NCBI RefSeq assembly: GCF_004331915.1
Contig: NZ_CP036528.1
Span: forward strand, 88,205-127,206
Origin: Ureibacillus thermophilus
GTDB lineage: Bacteria > Bacillota > Bacilli > Bacillales_A > Planococcaceae
DNA length: 39,002 bases
Direction: 5' to 3'
Position numbers and translations under genes: made by a program. Below are positions 7,575-19,396 of the stretch, one piece after another (the first letter of the stretch is position 1; the number at the start of each line of letters is the position of its first letter). The notes under the pieces are model-generated. The model saw only the letters and a program-made list of their open reading frames with translations. It searched no databases and was not told the DNA's origin.

Positions 7575-8489
7575 TTACACGCGGTCTTGTTCGCGAATAT
7601 CATCAATCGGCACGAACACTTCAATATGCCGCTTTAAGTTTTGGAACGTAGCCGGCGCTTTTCCTCCCAACTCTCCGTCCAAATTGATGAGCACTTCTTC
7701 ATCAGACGTTATTTTTACGATGCTTGCTTTTCGATAAATAACGTTTGGATCGCTTAAATGTTCACCGCGAAGAGCCAATGTAAGCACTTTGATGAAATCA
7801 GCTAAACTGCATTTTTTCAATATCATCATCGTGAATTTTCCATCATTGATGCTGGAATCGGGCGCAATCTTTTCAAAACCGCCAACGGAATTCGTGAGGG
7901 CGCAGAGGAAAGCCATCACTTCCTCTTCGTACACTTCTCCATCAATTTCAAACCGCATATTCGTTGCTTTGATGGAAGGAAGCATTTCAAGCCCTTTTAA
8001 ATAGTACGCAAGCTGCCCTAAAATCGTTTTCATTTTGCTAGGCACTTCATAAGTCAATTCTGTAATGCGTCCGCCCGCTGCAATGTTGATAAAATAGCGT
8101 TCTTTATTTAATAATCCAACATCCACCGGGATTGTATCACCTTTTACAATGATGTCCACCGCCTCTTCAATTTTTCTTGGAATGTGAAGGGCGCGGGCAA
8201 AGTCGTTTGTTGTCCCCATTGGAATGACACCCAGTTTCGGACGCTTTTCAAAAGGGCTGATTCCTGAAACGACTTCATTCAATGTGCCATCTCCACCTGC
8301 CGCAACGACAATATCAAATCCTCGTTCTACGGCTTTGGCAGCTGCTTTCTCAGCATCCCCTGCGCCGGTTGTGGCATGGCAAGAAGTTTCATACCCAGCC
8401 ATCTCCAATTTTACTAACACTTCTGGCAAATGCTTTTTGAACAGTTCTCTGCCTGATGTTGGATTATAAATAATTCTCGCTCTTTTCAT
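7575..8489 (-). CDS. dagK: Diacylglycerol kinase
   Basis: A 304-residue soluble lipid kinase of the DgkB/YerQ type, which phosphorylates diacylglycerol released during lipoteichoic acid synthesis and returns it to phospholipid synthesis as phosphatidate. The N-terminal nucleotide-binding fold begins MKRARIIYNPTSGRE and carries GGDGTLNEV (about 65-73), the signature of the DAGK catalytic domain, then MGTTNDFARAL (about 91-102). The C-terminal half is the beta-sandwich domain. Length equals the B. subtilis enzyme (about 303). The start has AGGATGG 7 nt upstream. It occupies the same conserved place as yerQ, between gatCAB and rlmCD, although the cyd cluster now separates it from rlmCD. Confidence 0.93.
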   Translation of the reverse strand: MKRARIIYNPTSGRELFKKHLPEVLVKLEMAGYETSCHATTGAGDAEKAAAKAVERGFDIVVAAGGDGTLNEVVSGISPFEKRPKLGVIPMGTTNDFARALHIPRKIEEAVDIIVKGDTIPVDVGLLNKERYFINIAAGGRITELTYEVPSKMKTILGQLAYYLKGLEMLPSIKATNMRFEIDGEVYEEEVMAFLCALTNSVGGFEKIAPDSSINDGKFTMMILKKCSLADFIKVLTLALRGEHLSDPNVIYRKASIVKITSDEEVLINLDGELGGKAPATFQNLKRHIEVFVPIDDIREQDRV

Positions 8490-8527
8490 GTTTTCGCCAT
8501 CCTATATCGTTTTATTTTTTGACGTTA

Positions 8528-8555
8528 TGTATATTAAAACAGTTCCTTTAAACAA
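8528..8555 (-). promoter_or_regulatory. Possible sigma-A promoter for dagK
   Basis: On the minus strand TTGTTT (8550-8555) and TATACA (8528-8533) are 16 bp apart and lie about 40 bp before the dagK ATG. The match is moderate. It is supported by the upstream hairpin that would end the previous gene. Confidence 0.4.
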
Positions 8556-8559
8556 TAGA

Positions 8560-8587
8560 AAATTCCCTATCGGATGAAAGGGAATTT
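8560..8587 (-). terminator. Hairpin after thioredoxin-like gene
   Basis: AAATTCCCT (8560-8568) pairs with AGGGAATTT (8579-8587) around a 10-nt loop, 12 bp after the thioredoxin-like stop. The T tract on minus is short (TTTT then C), so it may be a weak terminator. Confidence 0.55.
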
Positions 8588-8599
8588 CCTATTATGATG

Positions 8600-8965
8600 T
8601 TAGGATAACATATCTATTATAACGTTTTTCATATCTTCATAAACCCATTTTGCACATTGCGGGTCTTTAACAAATTTCCCCTGCAAAGTAGTATACATCT
8701 CTTTTTGTTTTTCTTCAAATGATGGGTCGTCTTTTTCCGGCAATTGGGCTCTTGCTTCTGTAACCAATTGTTGACGTTGCGATGCTCTTGGCCCCCATTT
8801 TCCAATGACTTGGCCAATTTGGTCGAGGAATAAATACATTGGGATAGATCTTCCTCCATTTGTTAAATAACGGTCGATTAAGTCGGTATCTTCATCTCGA
8901 TAAACGCAGTGAATTTCTAGTTGGGTTGCTTCTGCAATTTTTCGGATGATTGGATTGTTGAGCAT
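8600..8965 (-). pseudogene. Thioredoxin-like protein, N-terminus missing
   Basis: The 121 residues after the first ATG match the C-terminal two thirds of a thioredoxin-fold family common in Bacillales (about 185 residues when whole, from memory). Recognisable blocks are MLNNPIIRKIAEA, YRDEDTDLIDRYLTNGG, RSIPMYLFLD and KWGPRA. The cis-proline of the thioredoxin fold is in SIPM. Reading the frame upstream of the ATG gives W-C-G-D-V (codons 8980-8966), the expected active-site strand. A TAG stop follows only six codons further up (8999-9001), inside a 21-nt tandem repeat. The N-terminal 60 or so residues are therefore gone, and the break coincides with the edge of the repeat. A protein from the internal ATG would lack the active-site cysteine and the first strands of the fold, so function is doubtful. 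GGGG 6-9 nt before that ATG could act as a ribosome site by chance. Confidence 0.7.
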
Positions 8966-8972
8966 GACATCC

Positions 8973-9130
8973 CCGCACCAAATGAGGTTCCATCCGAACT
9001 AATTGCTGCTGTATCCGCACGAAATAAGGAAATAAACACACTAATTGAAGTTGTATCCGCACAAAATGTGATTCCATCCGCACCAATTACTACTGTAAAT
9101 GCACCAATTGAGGAAGTATTCGCACGAATT
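8973..9130. repeat. Tandem array of 21-nt units (copy 1)
   Basis: Seven full units and a partial one of exactly 21 nt, best seen on minus: A(A/T)TTNGTGCG followed by GATAC and about six variable bases. GTGCG is the most constant part. In two units the GGATAC part is replaced by a TTTA variant. Because 21 is divisible by three, most frames stay open and give meaningless heptapeptide repeats on both strands. The same unit recurs at 36660-36778. The left edge lies inside the codons for the thioredoxin-like active site. Confidence 0.85.
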
Positions 9131-9180
9131 GCAATTCTACAATCCTATCAAATATCAAATTCAAATTGTATCAAACAATG

Positions 9181-9212
9181 AAAAACCGCATAAGCCATAG
9201 CAGCTTATGCGG
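9181..9212 (-). terminator. Terminator of gatCAB operon
   Basis: CCGCATAAGC (9186-9195) pairs with GCTTATGCGG (9203-9212). On minus it is followed by five T (9181-9185). It lies 10 bp after the gatB stop. Confidence 0.9.
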
Positions 9213-9222
9213 CGCAGTAAGA

Positions 9223-10668
9223 TTATCGTTTATTCATTTCTTCAAGCAATAGTTTGTTGACCATTGGTGGGTTGGCTTGTCCTTTTGTTGCTTTCATAAT
9301 TTGACCTACTAAGAAGCCAATTGCACGGTCTTTACCATTTTTGAAGTCTTCGATGGATTGTGGGTTGTTGTCGAGCACTTCTGTAATAATTGGGAGAAGC
9401 ACGTTTGGATCTGAAATTTGAACCATGCCTTTTTCTTTGACGATTTTTTCAGGGTCTCCACCGTTTTTCACTAATTCATTGAATACTTTCTTCGCAATTT
9501 TAGATGAAATTGTGCCGTCCGAAATTAATTTTACTAATCCAGCCAAGTTTTCAGGCGTTAATTTTGTTTCTGTAATTTCTACTTGTTCTGCATTTAAGTA
9601 TCCAGAAACATCGCCCATTAACCAGTTGGCAGAAAGTTTAGGATCAGCGCCTAATTTCACCATCTCATCGAAGAAATCAGAAAGACTTTTGTTCACTACT
9701 AGCACATTTGCGTCATATTCTGTTAATCCAAGTTGTTCGATGTAGCGTTTTTTGCGAGCATCTGGAAGTTCAGGGATAGAAGCTTTTACGCGCTCTAACC
9801 ATTCATCCTCAATTACAAGATGCACTAAGTCTGGCTCTGGGAAGTAGCGGTAGTCTTCTGCTGTTTCTTTTACGCGCATTAAGATTGTTTTGCCTGTTTT
9901 TTCATCGAAACGGCGTGTTTCTTGTCTAATCACTCCGCCACTCATTAAGATTTCCGCTTGTCGTTTTTGTTCGTATTCAAGACCTTTACGAACAAAGTTG
10001 AAAGAGTTTAAGTTTTTCAATTCTGTTTTTGTACCGAATTCTTTTTGTCCATATGGTCGAAGGGAAATGTTTGCATCGCAGCGCAATGAGCCTTCTTCCA
10101 TTTTTACATCGGAAACGCCTGTGTATTGGATGATGGATTTTAATTTTTCCAAATATAAATACGCTTCTTCAGGCGTACGGATGTCTGGCTCAGAAACGAT
10201 TTCTAGAAGCGGTGTTCCTTTACGGTTGAAGTCTACAAGAGAGTAGCCATCACCGTGCAATAATTTACCGGCGTCTTCTTCCATGTGAAGGCGCGTGATA
10301 CCGATTCGTTTTGTATAGCCAGGTTGTCCGTCTTTTGCTGGCACTTCAATTTCAATCCATCCATCATAGCCGATTGGTTTATCGTATTGAGAAATTTGGT
10401 AGCCGCTCGGATTATCTGGATAGAAGTAGTTTTTGCGGTCAAATTTTGTATGTTGGTTGATTTTCATATTTAAAGCAAGAGCTGCTTTCATTGCATATTC
10501 CACAACGTTTTTATTTAAAACAGGAAGCACTCCTGGATATGCAAGGTCGTAAACTGTTGTATTTGTGTTAGGCGCAGAACCGAATTGGTTAGGTGCTGCA
10601 GAGAAAATTTTGGATTCTGTTTTTAATTCAACGTGTACTTCTAGACCAATGACTGTTTCAAAGTTCAT
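9223..10668 (-). CDS. gatB: Asp-tRNA(Asn)/Glu-tRNA(Gln) amidotransferase subunit B
   Basis: GatB binds the mischarged Glu-tRNA(Gln) or Asp-tRNA(Asn), phosphorylates the carboxylate with ATP and passes it to ammonia from GatA. The 481-residue product starts [15 protein letters not shown], the typical family N-terminus. It has the cradle-domain signature [16 protein letters not shown] (about 154-169) and YRYFPEPDL (about 272-280). The C-terminal YqeY-like tail domain that contacts tRNA ends [17 protein letters not shown]. It begins 2 bp after the gatA stop with a G-rich ribosome site inside the end of gatA, so the two are coupled. Length is normal. Its presence implies that the organism lacks GlnRS and makes Gln-tRNA(Gln) by transamidation, as is general in Bacillales. 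Confidence 0.97.
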   Translation of the reverse strand: MNFETVIGLEVHVELKTESKIFSAAPNQFGSAPNTNTTVYDLAYPGVLPVLNKNVVEYAMKAALALNMKINQHTKFDRKNYFYPDNPSGYQISQYDKPIGYDGWIEIEVPAKDGQPGYTKRIGITRLHMEEDAGKLLHGDGYSLVDFNRKGTPLLEIVSEPDIRTPEEAYLYLEKLKSIIQYTGVSDVKMEEGSLRCDANISLRPYGQKEFGTKTELKNLNSFNFVRKGLEYEQKRQAEILMSGGVIRQETRRFDEKTGKTILMRVKETAEDYRYFPEPDLVHLVIEDEWLERVKASIPELPDARKKRYIEQLGLTEYDANVLVVNKSLSDFFDEMVKLGADPKLSANWLMGDVSGYLNAEQVEITETKLTPENLAGLVKLISDGTISSKIAKKVFNELVKNGGDPEKIVKEKGMVQISDPNVLLPIITEVLDNNPQSIEDFKNGKDRAIGFLVGQIMKATKGQANPPMVNKLLLEEMNKR

Positions 10669-10670
10669 AA

Positions 10671-12131
10671 TTATTTGCCCCCCAATCTAGGAGATTGTTT
10701 ATGATAATCTGTTGCTTGTTCAAATGCATAAGCAGCGCGGTAAACTGTTTCTTCATCGAAGTGTTTACCGATGATTTGCAATCCTAGCGGCAAGCCGTTA
10801 TCAAATCCGCATGGAATAGAGATTGCTGGCACACCTGCTAAGTTGATTGGAATTGTTAAAATATCGTTTGCGTACATTGTTAATGGATCGTCTATGTTTT
10901 CGCCGATTTTGAATGCTGCTGTTGGTGTTGTTGGACCAACGATTACATCATAATCTTCAAACACTTTATCGTAATCTTGTTTAATTAATGTACGAACTTG
11001 TTGCGCTTTTTTGTAGTAAGCATCATATGTGCCTGCAGACAGAGAGTACGTACCAAGCATGATACGGCGTTTTACTTCATCGCCAAAGCCTTGTGCACGT
11101 GTTTGTTTATATAAATCCATTAAGTTTTTCACGCCTTCAGCACGGAAACCGTAGCGGATTCCATCGAAGCGGGCAAGGTTGGATGAAGCTTCTGAAGAGG
11201 CAAGAATATAGTAAGTCGCTAACGCATATTTTGAGTGAGGAAGGGATACTTCTTCCACGGTTGCGCCAAGCCCTTTAAATACTTCAAGGGCATCTAATAC
11301 AGATTGGCGTACACTTTCATCAATACCTTCAGATAAAAACTCTTTTGGCACAGCGATGCGCAGCCCTTTAATGTCTCCATCTAATTTAGATGCATAGTTA
11401 GGCACTGGTACGTCTGCGCTAGTTGAATCGTTAGGATCCACACCGGCAATCACTTCAAGTAATAATGCATTGTCATATACATTGCGAGTGATTGGGCCGA
11501 TTTGGTCAAGGGAAGATGCGAAGGCAACTGCACCAAAACGGGAAACACGGCCATATGTTGGTTTCATTCCAACTACACCACAGAATGCGGCTGGTTGGCG
11601 AATGGAACCGCCCGTATCTGTACCTAATGCGAATGGCACTTCACCCGCTGCAACACTCGCTGCAGAACCGCCGGAAGAACCGCCTGGTACACGTTCAAGA
11701 TCCCAAGGGTTTTTTGTCTTTTTATAATAAGATGTTTCAGTTGAAGAACCCATGGCAAATTCATCCATGTTGAGTTTACCAATTGTAATCATGCCTGCTT
11801 CGCGAATTTTTTTCACTACTGTCGCATCATAAATCGGAATGAATCCTTCCAAAATTTTAGAAGCACAAGTTGTTTCAAGCCCTTCTGTCACGATATTATC
11901 TTTAATACCGATAGGAAGACCGAACAATGGTCCACGTTCGTTGACTGGCACTTGATCTTTTTCTTTTGCTTCTTCCAGTGCTTTTTCTTTGTTTAGGGCA
12001 AGAAACGCTTGTACATCTCCATCGACTTCTTCAATTCTTTTATAGGTTTCATTAATTACATCAACAATTTTAAATTCACCTTTATGTAAACCTTCTTGCA
12101 ATTCTTTCGATGAACGTTCTAACAACGTCAT
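10671..12131 (-). CDS. gatA: Asp-tRNA(Asn)/Glu-tRNA(Gln) amidotransferase subunit A
   Basis: GatA is the glutaminase of the GatCAB complex and belongs to the amidase-signature family. The Lys / cis-Ser / Ser triad is visible as K77 ([10 protein letters not shown]), S152 ([11 protein letters not shown]) and S176 ([10 protein letters not shown]). The start at 12131 is chosen because GGAGG lies 8 nt upstream and the product then begins [12 protein letters not shown] with 486 residues, as in B. subtilis (485). An ATG nine codons earlier has no such site. It is the middle gene of gatC-gatA-gatB, with 90 bp to gatC and 2 bp to gatB. Confidence 0.97.
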   Translation of the reverse strand: MTLLERSSKELQEGLHKGEFKIVDVINETYKRIEEVDGDVQAFLALNKEKALEEAKEKDQVPVNERGPLFGLPIGIKDNIVTEGLETTCASKILEGFIPIYDATVVKKIREAGMITIGKLNMDEFAMGSSTETSYYKKTKNPWDLERVPGGSSGGSAASVAAGEVPFALGTDTGGSIRQPAAFCGVVGMKPTYGRVSRFGAVAFASSLDQIGPITRNVYDNALLLEVIAGVDPNDSTSADVPVPNYASKLDGDIKGLRIAVPKEFLSEGIDESVRQSVLDALEVFKGLGATVEEVSLPHSKYALATYYILASSEASSNLARFDGIRYGFRAEGVKNLMDLYKQTRAQGFGDEVKRRIMLGTYSLSAGTYDAYYKKAQQVRTLIKQDYDKVFEDYDVIVGPTTPTAAFKIGENIDDPLTMYANDILTIPINLAGVPAISIPCGFDNGLPLGLQIIGKHFDEETVYRAAYAFEQATDYHKQSPRLGGK

Positions 12132-12221
12132 GAAGTTCCCTCCTTTTAAAATGGGCATGAAAATACAAGCATCAATTTTTCATACACAAAAATAATGGCT
12201 AATGCCATTAAATAATCATGG

Positions 12222-12515
12222 TTATTCTTCTAAAATTGGCGGCACTTTGATTAGGCCATTTTCATGTTCTTTTACATTCAATAATACTTTCTCAAGTTCT
12301 AAACCTTTCTTAGCTGCATCTTCGCGCATTACATTCACGATTGGCAATACATGGGAAGTTGGTTCTACATTTGTTGTATCTAATTCATTCAATGTTTCTA
12401 CATATTCAGTAATTTTCCCAAGCTGTTCGGAAAATTTTTCTGCTTCTTCCTCAGTAATAGCTAAACGAGCTAAGTGGGCAATGTGCTTAACTTCTTCCTT
12501 CGTCAATTTTGCCAT
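12222..12515 (-). CDS. gatC: Asp-tRNA(Asn)/Glu-tRNA(Gln) amidotransferase subunit C
   Basis: GatC is the 97-residue wrapper subunit that stabilises the GatA-GatB interface. The sequence starts [18 protein letters not shown], an amphipathic helical segment characteristic of the family. It ends with the extended C-terminal strand [29 protein letters not shown] ribosome site precedes the ATG. It is the first gene of the operon, with a fair promoter about 40 bp upstream, and separate from camS, whose transcript ends at its own hairpin. Confidence 0.95.
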   Translation of the reverse strand: MAKLTKEEVKHIAHLARLAITEEEAEKFSEQLGKITEYVETLNELDTTNVEPTSHVLPIVNVMREDAAKKGLELEKVLLNVKEHENGLIKVPPILEE

Positions 12516-12550
12516 TAATTACACCTCCACAATTCATAAACCTGGCAATA

Positions 12551-12579
12551 ATAATACCATTTTTCCATTGAAAAATCAC
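12551..12579 (-). promoter_or_regulatory. Probable promoter of gatCAB
   Basis: On minus, TATTAT (12551-12556) is preceded by TGG, an extended -10, with a weak -35 GTGATT (12574-12579) 17 bp upstream. It lies about 40 bp before the gatC start, and nothing else in that gap looks better. Confidence 0.45.
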
Positions 12580-12661
12580 ACGTTTTTGGAATTTCGCATA
12601 ATTACACGATTACTTTTCAATTATCTCCAAAAACGCCATGATTTCAAACACTTCTTGCAAT

Positions 12662-12705
12662 AAAAAACAATTTGAAACAGTGCTGCGGATAGGCAACACT
12701 GTTTC
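12662..12705 (-). terminator. Terminator after camS
   Basis: GAAACAGTG (12674-12682) pairs with CACTGTTTC (12697-12705). On minus it is followed by AAATTG and six T (12662-12667). It lies 15 bp after the camS stop and closes the pcrB-pcrA-ligA-camS unit. Confidence 0.75.
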
Positions 12706-12719
12706 TTTTTGCTGCGATA

Positions 12720-13868
12720 CTAATAATTATAAATGTGCACAAATGGCTCTTTATCATTGCGGTCTTTTAAGATTAAAGCTTCTGAGCCATTGATGGATGT
12801 AATGTTGACTTCAATATCTACACTATCTGGGAATCTTTTGATTAAAACCCCCGATAAATATTGGGTAAAGCCGATAATTTCCGTTGTTCCATAGAATTGA
12901 ACCGGCACTTCAATGCTTAATTTAACAAGCTGATTGTTTTGATAAAATCCTTTGCCGATGACACTTGTATTGTTGGAGAAATATTTTTGTATATCTGATT
13001 TGAAGTTTCTGAAGTTCGTATTCATATCCCGGTAGATGTCTTCCGGATTGGACATAGGGAAAGTCACGTACTTCTCATTTATGCTAACCCAATCATCCAG
13101 ATTGCTTTTTCCTGGTTTTGCAACACTATACGCGAAATACGTTCCAGGCACGATGGAGTTGCGGGCTTCCTGTTTAAACAAAGCAATTAAAATCGGAACA
13201 TTTTGCAATTCTGGACGGTTGCGCAAGCGCCGCACTACCTCTTCCGCTATTTCTTTCCCTTTTTTCTCCAATACTTCTTGGGAGATTGGTTCTTCATACC
13301 ATTCGCCATATTGCTCTTTTTGATAATAATAAATTGAGTTTAGAGCAAGACCAATGGAAATTCCTCCAAGGGCTACTTTATTGTCACTTGTTTTCTTTAA
13401 ATAATTTTGTTCCACAATATGCGCCAAATAAATCGGTGCTTCTTTTGCCCGCTTTTCAGGATCCATGCCTTGTTCAGCAGGAGGATTTAATCCTTCCTCG
13501 TTATTATTGCTGCGCGACAACCATTTCTTCACTGTTTCACTATCCAGGTATTGGCCTTCTTGGAAATAGTAGCTGTCGGTGCTAAATTCATTTTGGGAAA
13601 TGCGCATTAACCCTTCTTCCGCTTCTTTAATGTCGTATTTCGTATAAACATTTGATACGACAAGACCTCTGGCTGCACTCTCTTTATAAGGAATAAGCGT
13701 TTTATAATAACTTTCATCTAACTGCATTTTTGGGATGATTGTCGTTTCAACTTCTGCTTCAGATTCATTATTTGGTGCTACGATTTCTGTATCTTCCCGA
13801 ATGGAAGGTGTACAACCTGCAAGCATTGCAACAACGACCATCGCCGGTATCCAGCGAAATCGGTTCAT
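12720..13868 (-). CDS. camS: CamS family lipoprotein (YerH)
   Basis: A 382-residue exported lipoprotein of the CamS/YerH family. In enterococci and staphylococci the cleaved signal peptide of CamS is a sex-pheromone peptide; the role of the mature protein is unknown. The N-terminus MNRFRWIPAM is basic, followed by a hydrophobic stretch and the lipobox LAGC with Cys19, so it should be lipid-anchored outside the membrane. The mature part has a charged linker and then a long folded domain. The gene starts 14 bp after the ligA stop, as in other Bacillales where camS closes the pcrB-pcrA-ligA-camS operon. I see no damage. Whether this signal peptide is processed to a pheromone cannot be told from the sequence. 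Confidence 0.92.
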   Translation of the reverse strand: MNRFRWIPAMVVVAMLAGCTPSIREDTEIVAPNNESEAEVETTIIPKMQLDESYYKTLIPYKESAARGLVVSNVYTKYDIKEAEEGLMRISQNEFSTDSYYFQEGQYLDSETVKKWLSRSNNNEEGLNPPAEQGMDPEKRAKEAPIYLAHIVEQNYLKKTSDNKVALGGISIGLALNSIYYYQKEQYGEWYEEPISQEVLEKKGKEIAEEVVRRLRNRPELQNVPILIALFKQEARNSIVPGTYFAYSVAKPGKSNLDDWVSINEKYVTFPMSNPEDIYRDMNTNFRNFKSDIQKYFSNNTSVIGKGFYQNNQLVKLSIEVPVQFYGTTEIIGFTQYLSGVLIKRFPDSVDIEVNITSINGSEALILKDRNDKEPFVHIYNY

Positions 13869-13882
13869 TGTATGAATCCCCT

Positions 13883-15916
<2,034 letters not shown>

Positions 15917-18154
15917 CTAAGCTTTTGTAATTGGGGCAAATTTGGCTAGAAGACGCTTAATTCCTTTATCTGGAAAAGCGATATCTAATTCCAAATCATC
16001 GCCTTCTCCTTTTACGCTGACGACAACGCCTGTTCCCCATTTGCTGTGAATGGCTTTATCTCCTACTTTCCATTGCAGCTGCTCTCCACCTGTCCGTTGA
16101 AGTGTGGCAAATTTTGTTTTCGGTTGGACGTTCATTCGAACATTGTTAGAAGTTTTCTTCTGTCCAAACGGCAATTTTTCTTCCCTATATCCAAAACTAT
16201 AGGATTTGACATCCACAATGTCTTCTGAAATTTCATCAATGAAACGGGAAGGCGGGTTGGAATTCAGACGTCCAAAAAGCGTGCGGAAAGTGGCGCAAGT
16301 CAAATAAAGTCGTTCTTCTGCCCTAGTAATGCCCACATAGGCTAAACGCCGTTCTTCTTCCATTTCTTCTTTATCGCCAATGGAGCGGGAATGTGGGAAG
16401 ATATTTTCTTCCATACCAATAATGAATACAACCGGAAACTCTAGTCCTTTGGCAGAATGCAACGTCATTAGGACAATGCTTTCATTTCCATTGTTTTCTT
16501 CATTTAATGAATCCATATCTGCAATTAATGCAAGATCTGTTAGAAAGGCAACGAGGGATTTGTCATCGCTTCTTTCTTCAAAAGCTTTTGTAACCGATAA
16601 AAATTCTTCCAGGTTTTCAAGCCTGCTTTGGGATTCAATGGTATTTTCCTTCTCCAGCATTGCCCGGTACCCTGACTTCTCCATAACTTCTTCCACTAAT
16701 TCCGTCACGGATAAATAATCCTGCATTTTTGTAAATCCTTCAATTAAATTGCGGAAGTTTTCAAGGGCGTTCATTGCCCTCGGCGTTAAACCAATGGATG
16801 AAACTTCATGAAGCGCTTTAAAAATGGATAGGTCATTTTCAATAGCATAAGATGCAAGTTTTTCAAAAGTGGATGCTCCAATGTTTCGTTTCGGTTCATT
16901 AATAATGCGGGACAATGACAAATCATCATCATTGTTGGCAATTAAACGCAAGTAGGCAAGTAAATCTTTAATTTCTTTCCGGTCATAGAATTTAGTGCCG
17001 CCTACAATGGTATATTGCAAATTCGATTTGACAAGCACTTCCTCCATCGCACGGGATTGGGCATTTGTGCGGTACAAAATCGCAAAATCCTTTAAAGAGC
17101 GCCCTTCCGTTTCCATTAATTCTTTAATGGTTTTCACCACAAACTGCGCTTCTTCTCGTTCATCCCGGGCTGTGTAGAATACAATCTTTTCTCCTGTTGG
17201 ATTTTCTGTGCGCAGCACTTTCGGATAGCGACTTTCATTGTTGGAAATAACATCGTTAGCCGCTTGCAAAATCCGTTTTGTCGAACGGTAGTTTTGTTCG
17301 AGCAAAATCACTTTTGCATTGGGATAGTCTTTTTCAAAGGATAAAATGTTTCGAATGTCCGCCCCTCGCCATTTGTAAATCGATTGGTCGGAATCTCCGA
17401 CAACGCAAATATTTTGGAATTTGGAAGCGAGCATTTTGACAAGTTTGTATTGGGAATGGTTCGTATCTTGATACTCATCCACATGAATATACTGAAATTT
17501 ATTTTGATAATAGGAAAGAACTTCTGGCACCCGTTCAAAAAGTGTAATCGTCATAAGAATCAAGTCGTCAAAGTCGAGGGATTGATTTTTTCGAAGGGTT
17601 TTTTCATATGCTTCGTAAACATTCCCTACCACTTTTTCGTATGGATTATACGGGTTCATGTTCTTTTTATACTCTTCCGCTGTGATGCATTCGTTTTTGC
17701 ATGAACTAATGGCAGATAAGACGGAGCGCGGATCGTATTGTTTTGTATCGATATTCAGCTCTTTAAAAACATGCTTAATAACTGTGAGCTGGTCAGAAGC
17801 ATCGAGAATGGAAAAATTTTTTGAAATGCCGATGCGATCGATATCTCTTCTTAATATGCGCACGCACATGGAGTGGAAAGTGGATACCCACATACTTTCA
17901 GAAATGCCTGTGCCCAGCAATGCATCAATCCGTTCCCGCATTTCTCTGGCAGCTTTATTCGTAAACGTAATTGCAAGAATATTGGATGGATAGACTTGTT
18001 TCTCTACAATTAAATAGGCAATCCGATGGGTTAATACTCTCGTTTTCCCTGAACCTGCGCCCGCCATTATTAGAAGAGGGCCTTCTGTTGTTTTCACTGC
18101 TTGTTGCTGCTCTTTATTCATTCCATTCAATAAGTTTTTCGTTAATTGTTCCAT
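15917..18154 (-). CDS. pcrA: ATP-dependent DNA helicase PcrA (UvrD family)
   Basis: PcrA is an essential 3'-5' superfamily 1A helicase that acts in repair, plasmid replication and removal of RecA or RNA polymerase from DNA. The start at 18154 gives 745 residues beginning [16 protein letters not shown], with GAGAGGTG upstream. Two earlier in-frame ATGs lack ribosome sites. Visible motifs are Q-motif/NKEQ, Walker A AGAGSGKT (31-38), Walker B DEYQDTN (about 223-229), QNYRST (about 283-288) and motif [15 protein letters not shown] (about 603-615). The C-terminal tail ([15 protein letters not shown] onward) is the Tudor-like domain that binds RNA polymerase. It lies between pcrB (63 bp) and ligA (27 bp). 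Confidence 0.97.
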   Translation of the reverse strand: MEQLTKNLLNGMNKEQQQAVKTTEGPLLIMAGAGSGKTRVLTHRIAYLIVEKQVYPSNILAITFTNKAAREMRERIDALLGTGISESMWVSTFHSMCVRILRRDIDRIGISKNFSILDASDQLTVIKHVFKELNIDTKQYDPRSVLSAISSCKNECITAEEYKKNMNPYNPYEKVVGNVYEAYEKTLRKNQSLDFDDLILMTITLFERVPEVLSYYQNKFQYIHVDEYQDTNHSQYKLVKMLASKFQNICVVGDSDQSIYKWRGADIRNILSFEKDYPNAKVILLEQNYRSTKRILQAANDVISNNESRYPKVLRTENPTGEKIVFYTARDEREEAQFVVKTIKELMETEGRSLKDFAILYRTNAQSRAMEEVLVKSNLQYTIVGGTKFYDRKEIKDLLAYLRLIANNDDDLSLSRIINEPKRNIGASTFEKLASYAIENDLSIFKALHEVSSIGLTPRAMNALENFRNLIEGFTKMQDYLSVTELVEEVMEKSGYRAMLEKENTIESQSRLENLEEFLSVTKAFEERSDDKSLVAFLTDLALIADMDSLNEENNGNESIVLMTLHSAKGLEFPVVFIIGMEENIFPHSRSIGDKEEMEEERRLAYVGITRAEERLYLTCATFRTLFGRLNSNPPSRFIDEISEDIVDVKSYSFGYREEKLPFGQKKTSNNVRMNVQPKTKFATLQRTGGEQLQWKVGDKAIHSKWGTGVVVSVKGEGDDLELDIAFPDKGIKRLLAKFAPITKA

Positions 18155-18217
18155 GGTACACCTCTCTATACCAAACATTTGTTCCATTATACTATAATGG
18201 CATTTATTTCGCATCGG

Positions 18218-18910
18218 TTATTTCTTTACGCTTTTTACAGCCTCCACCGTTTTCAAGGCTTCATCCAAGTTTTCATAAATAACGTTTCCTACAATGACTG
18301 TGTCAGCATATTGAGCCATTTCTTTTGCCTGTTCTTTTGTTTTGATTCCGCCGCCATAGAATAAACGGCAATCATTTAGCACTGCTTTCACAGCTTTTAC
18401 AATTTCCACATCACCATATGTACCGCTGTATTCCAAATAAAAAATCGGCAGTTTAAAGTAATTTTCCGCAAGTCTTGCGTAGGCAACCACATCTTCCTCC
18501 GATAAGTTTGCCTCTGCTTCCGTTGCTATTGCCGCTTTGCACTCTGGATTTAAAATGCAGTATCCTTCCGCAATCAGCTCGTCCCAAACCATGATGTCCC
18601 CATATTCTTTTATGGCGGCATGATGCAAGTCTTTTACCCATTTTGTATTGGTGCTATTTAAAACTGTCGGGATTAAATAATAATCAAATCCCGGCGTAAT
18701 GGATTCAATTGTGGATATTTCCAATGCGACTGGTACAGAATATCTTCTGATTCGAACAAGCTGTTCAAGCACATTATCCAATGTGACATCATCTGTTCCA
18801 CCGACAATAATGACATCGGTGCCGGATTCGCACACCTTTTCCAATGCTTCATCCGAAAGTTCTTTGGATGGATCGATTTTAAATACATGTCTCCAATTTT
18901 TATAATCCAT
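18218..18910 (-). CDS. pcrB: Heptaprenylglyceryl phosphate synthase
   Basis: PcrB joins sn-glycerol-1-phosphate to heptaprenyl diphosphate, forming an archaea-type ether lipid in Bacillales. The 230-residue TIM barrel shows [14 protein letters not shown] (about 30-43), [11 protein letters not shown] (about 156-166), [11 protein letters not shown] and [12 protein letters not shown], the phosphate-binding ends of the barrel strands. AGGTGAG lies 6 nt before the ATG. It begins the pcrB-pcrA-ligA-camS unit. A terminator after yerC upstream implies a promoter in 18911-19017. TATACT is present there on minus (about 18952-18957), but no good -35 is correctly spaced. Confidence 0.95.
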   Translation of the reverse strand: MDYKNWRHVFKIDPSKELSDEALEKVCESGTDVIIVGGTDDVTLDNVLEQLVRIRRYSVPVALEISTIESITPGFDYYLIPTVLNSTNTKWVKDLHHAAIKEYGDIMVWDELIAEGYCILNPECKAAIATEAEANLSEEDVVAYARLAENYFKLPIFYLEYSGTYGDVEIVKAVKAVLNDCRLFYGGGIKTKEQAKEMAQYADTVIVGNVIYENLDEALKTVEAVKSVKK

Positions 18911-19017
18911 AAAGGTCTCACCTATTTCCTCATCATAATTCTGTGCTTATTTTAGTATATCTTAAAGTCATTTTTACCGAAAATCTCAAGTTGTGCAAAG
19001 ATCATCTTTTGTTGCAC

Positions 19018-19054
19018 AAAAAAGTTGCCTTATGCTTCCGCAGCATAAGACAAC
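19018..19054 (-). terminator. Terminator after yerC
   Basis: GTTGCCTTATGCT (19024-19036) and AGCATAAGACAAC (19042-19054) form a 13-bp stem with one mismatch. On minus it is followed by six T (19018-19023). It ends the yerA-yerB-yerC unit. Confidence 0.88.
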
Positions 19055-19065
19055 TAGTGGCGAAT

Positions 19066-19383
19066 CTATTTTTTCGGTTCATAAGGCTTTTCATTAGGAT
19101 ACAAGCGGCTCAACATTTCTTCGTAAGCATCGTTACCGTAGTCGAAACAACGGCGCACCCGGGAAATGGTTGCAGTAGAAGCTCCAGTTTCTTTTTTGAT
19201 TGTTTCATAGGTTTTTTTCAATCGCAATAAATGGGCAACTTCAAATCGTTGGGCCATCGATTGGATTTCACTGATGGTGCATAAATCATCGAAAAATCTA
19301 TAGCATTCTTCAAGGTCCCGTAATTCTAATATTGCACGGAATAGTTGATCTGTTTGAGGACCGCGAATTTTATCAACCTGCAT
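19066..19383 (-). CDS. yerC: YerC/YecD family TrpR-like DNA-binding protein
   Basis: A 105-residue protein of the YerC/YecD family, related to the Trp repressor fold. A run of helices is followed by a helix-turn-helix, visible as AQRFEVAHLLRLKKTYETI and then ETGASTATISRVRRC, where the recognition helix is TATISRVRR. Targets and effector are not known to me. The ATG at 19383 is preferred to a GTG three codons upstream because AAAGGG(TG) lies 6-9 nt before it. The gene starts 13 bp after the yerB stop, so the two are co-transcribed. Length is typical of the family. Confidence 0.9.
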   Translation of the reverse strand: MQVDKIRGPQTDQLFRAILELRDLEECYRFFDDLCTISEIQSMAQRFEVAHLLRLKKTYETIKKETGASTATISRVRRCFDYGNDAYEEMLSRLYPNEKPYEPKK

Positions 19384-19396
19384 TTTCTTCACCCTT

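Noticed and set aside
8973-9130. CRISPR array
   Set aside because: Units are contiguous and diverged, with no constant repeat plus unique spacer of 30-40 nt, and no cas genes are present.
8921-9181. Plus-strand ORF of 86 residues with seven-residue repeats
   Set aside because: It is a by-product of the 21-nt DNA repeat: frames are open on both strands, there is no ribosome site, and its first third is antisense to the thioredoxin-like gene.
18911-19017. Promoter for pcrB
   Set aside because: TATACT exists on minus but lacks a -35 at 16-18 bp. One must exist functionally, but it cannot be placed.
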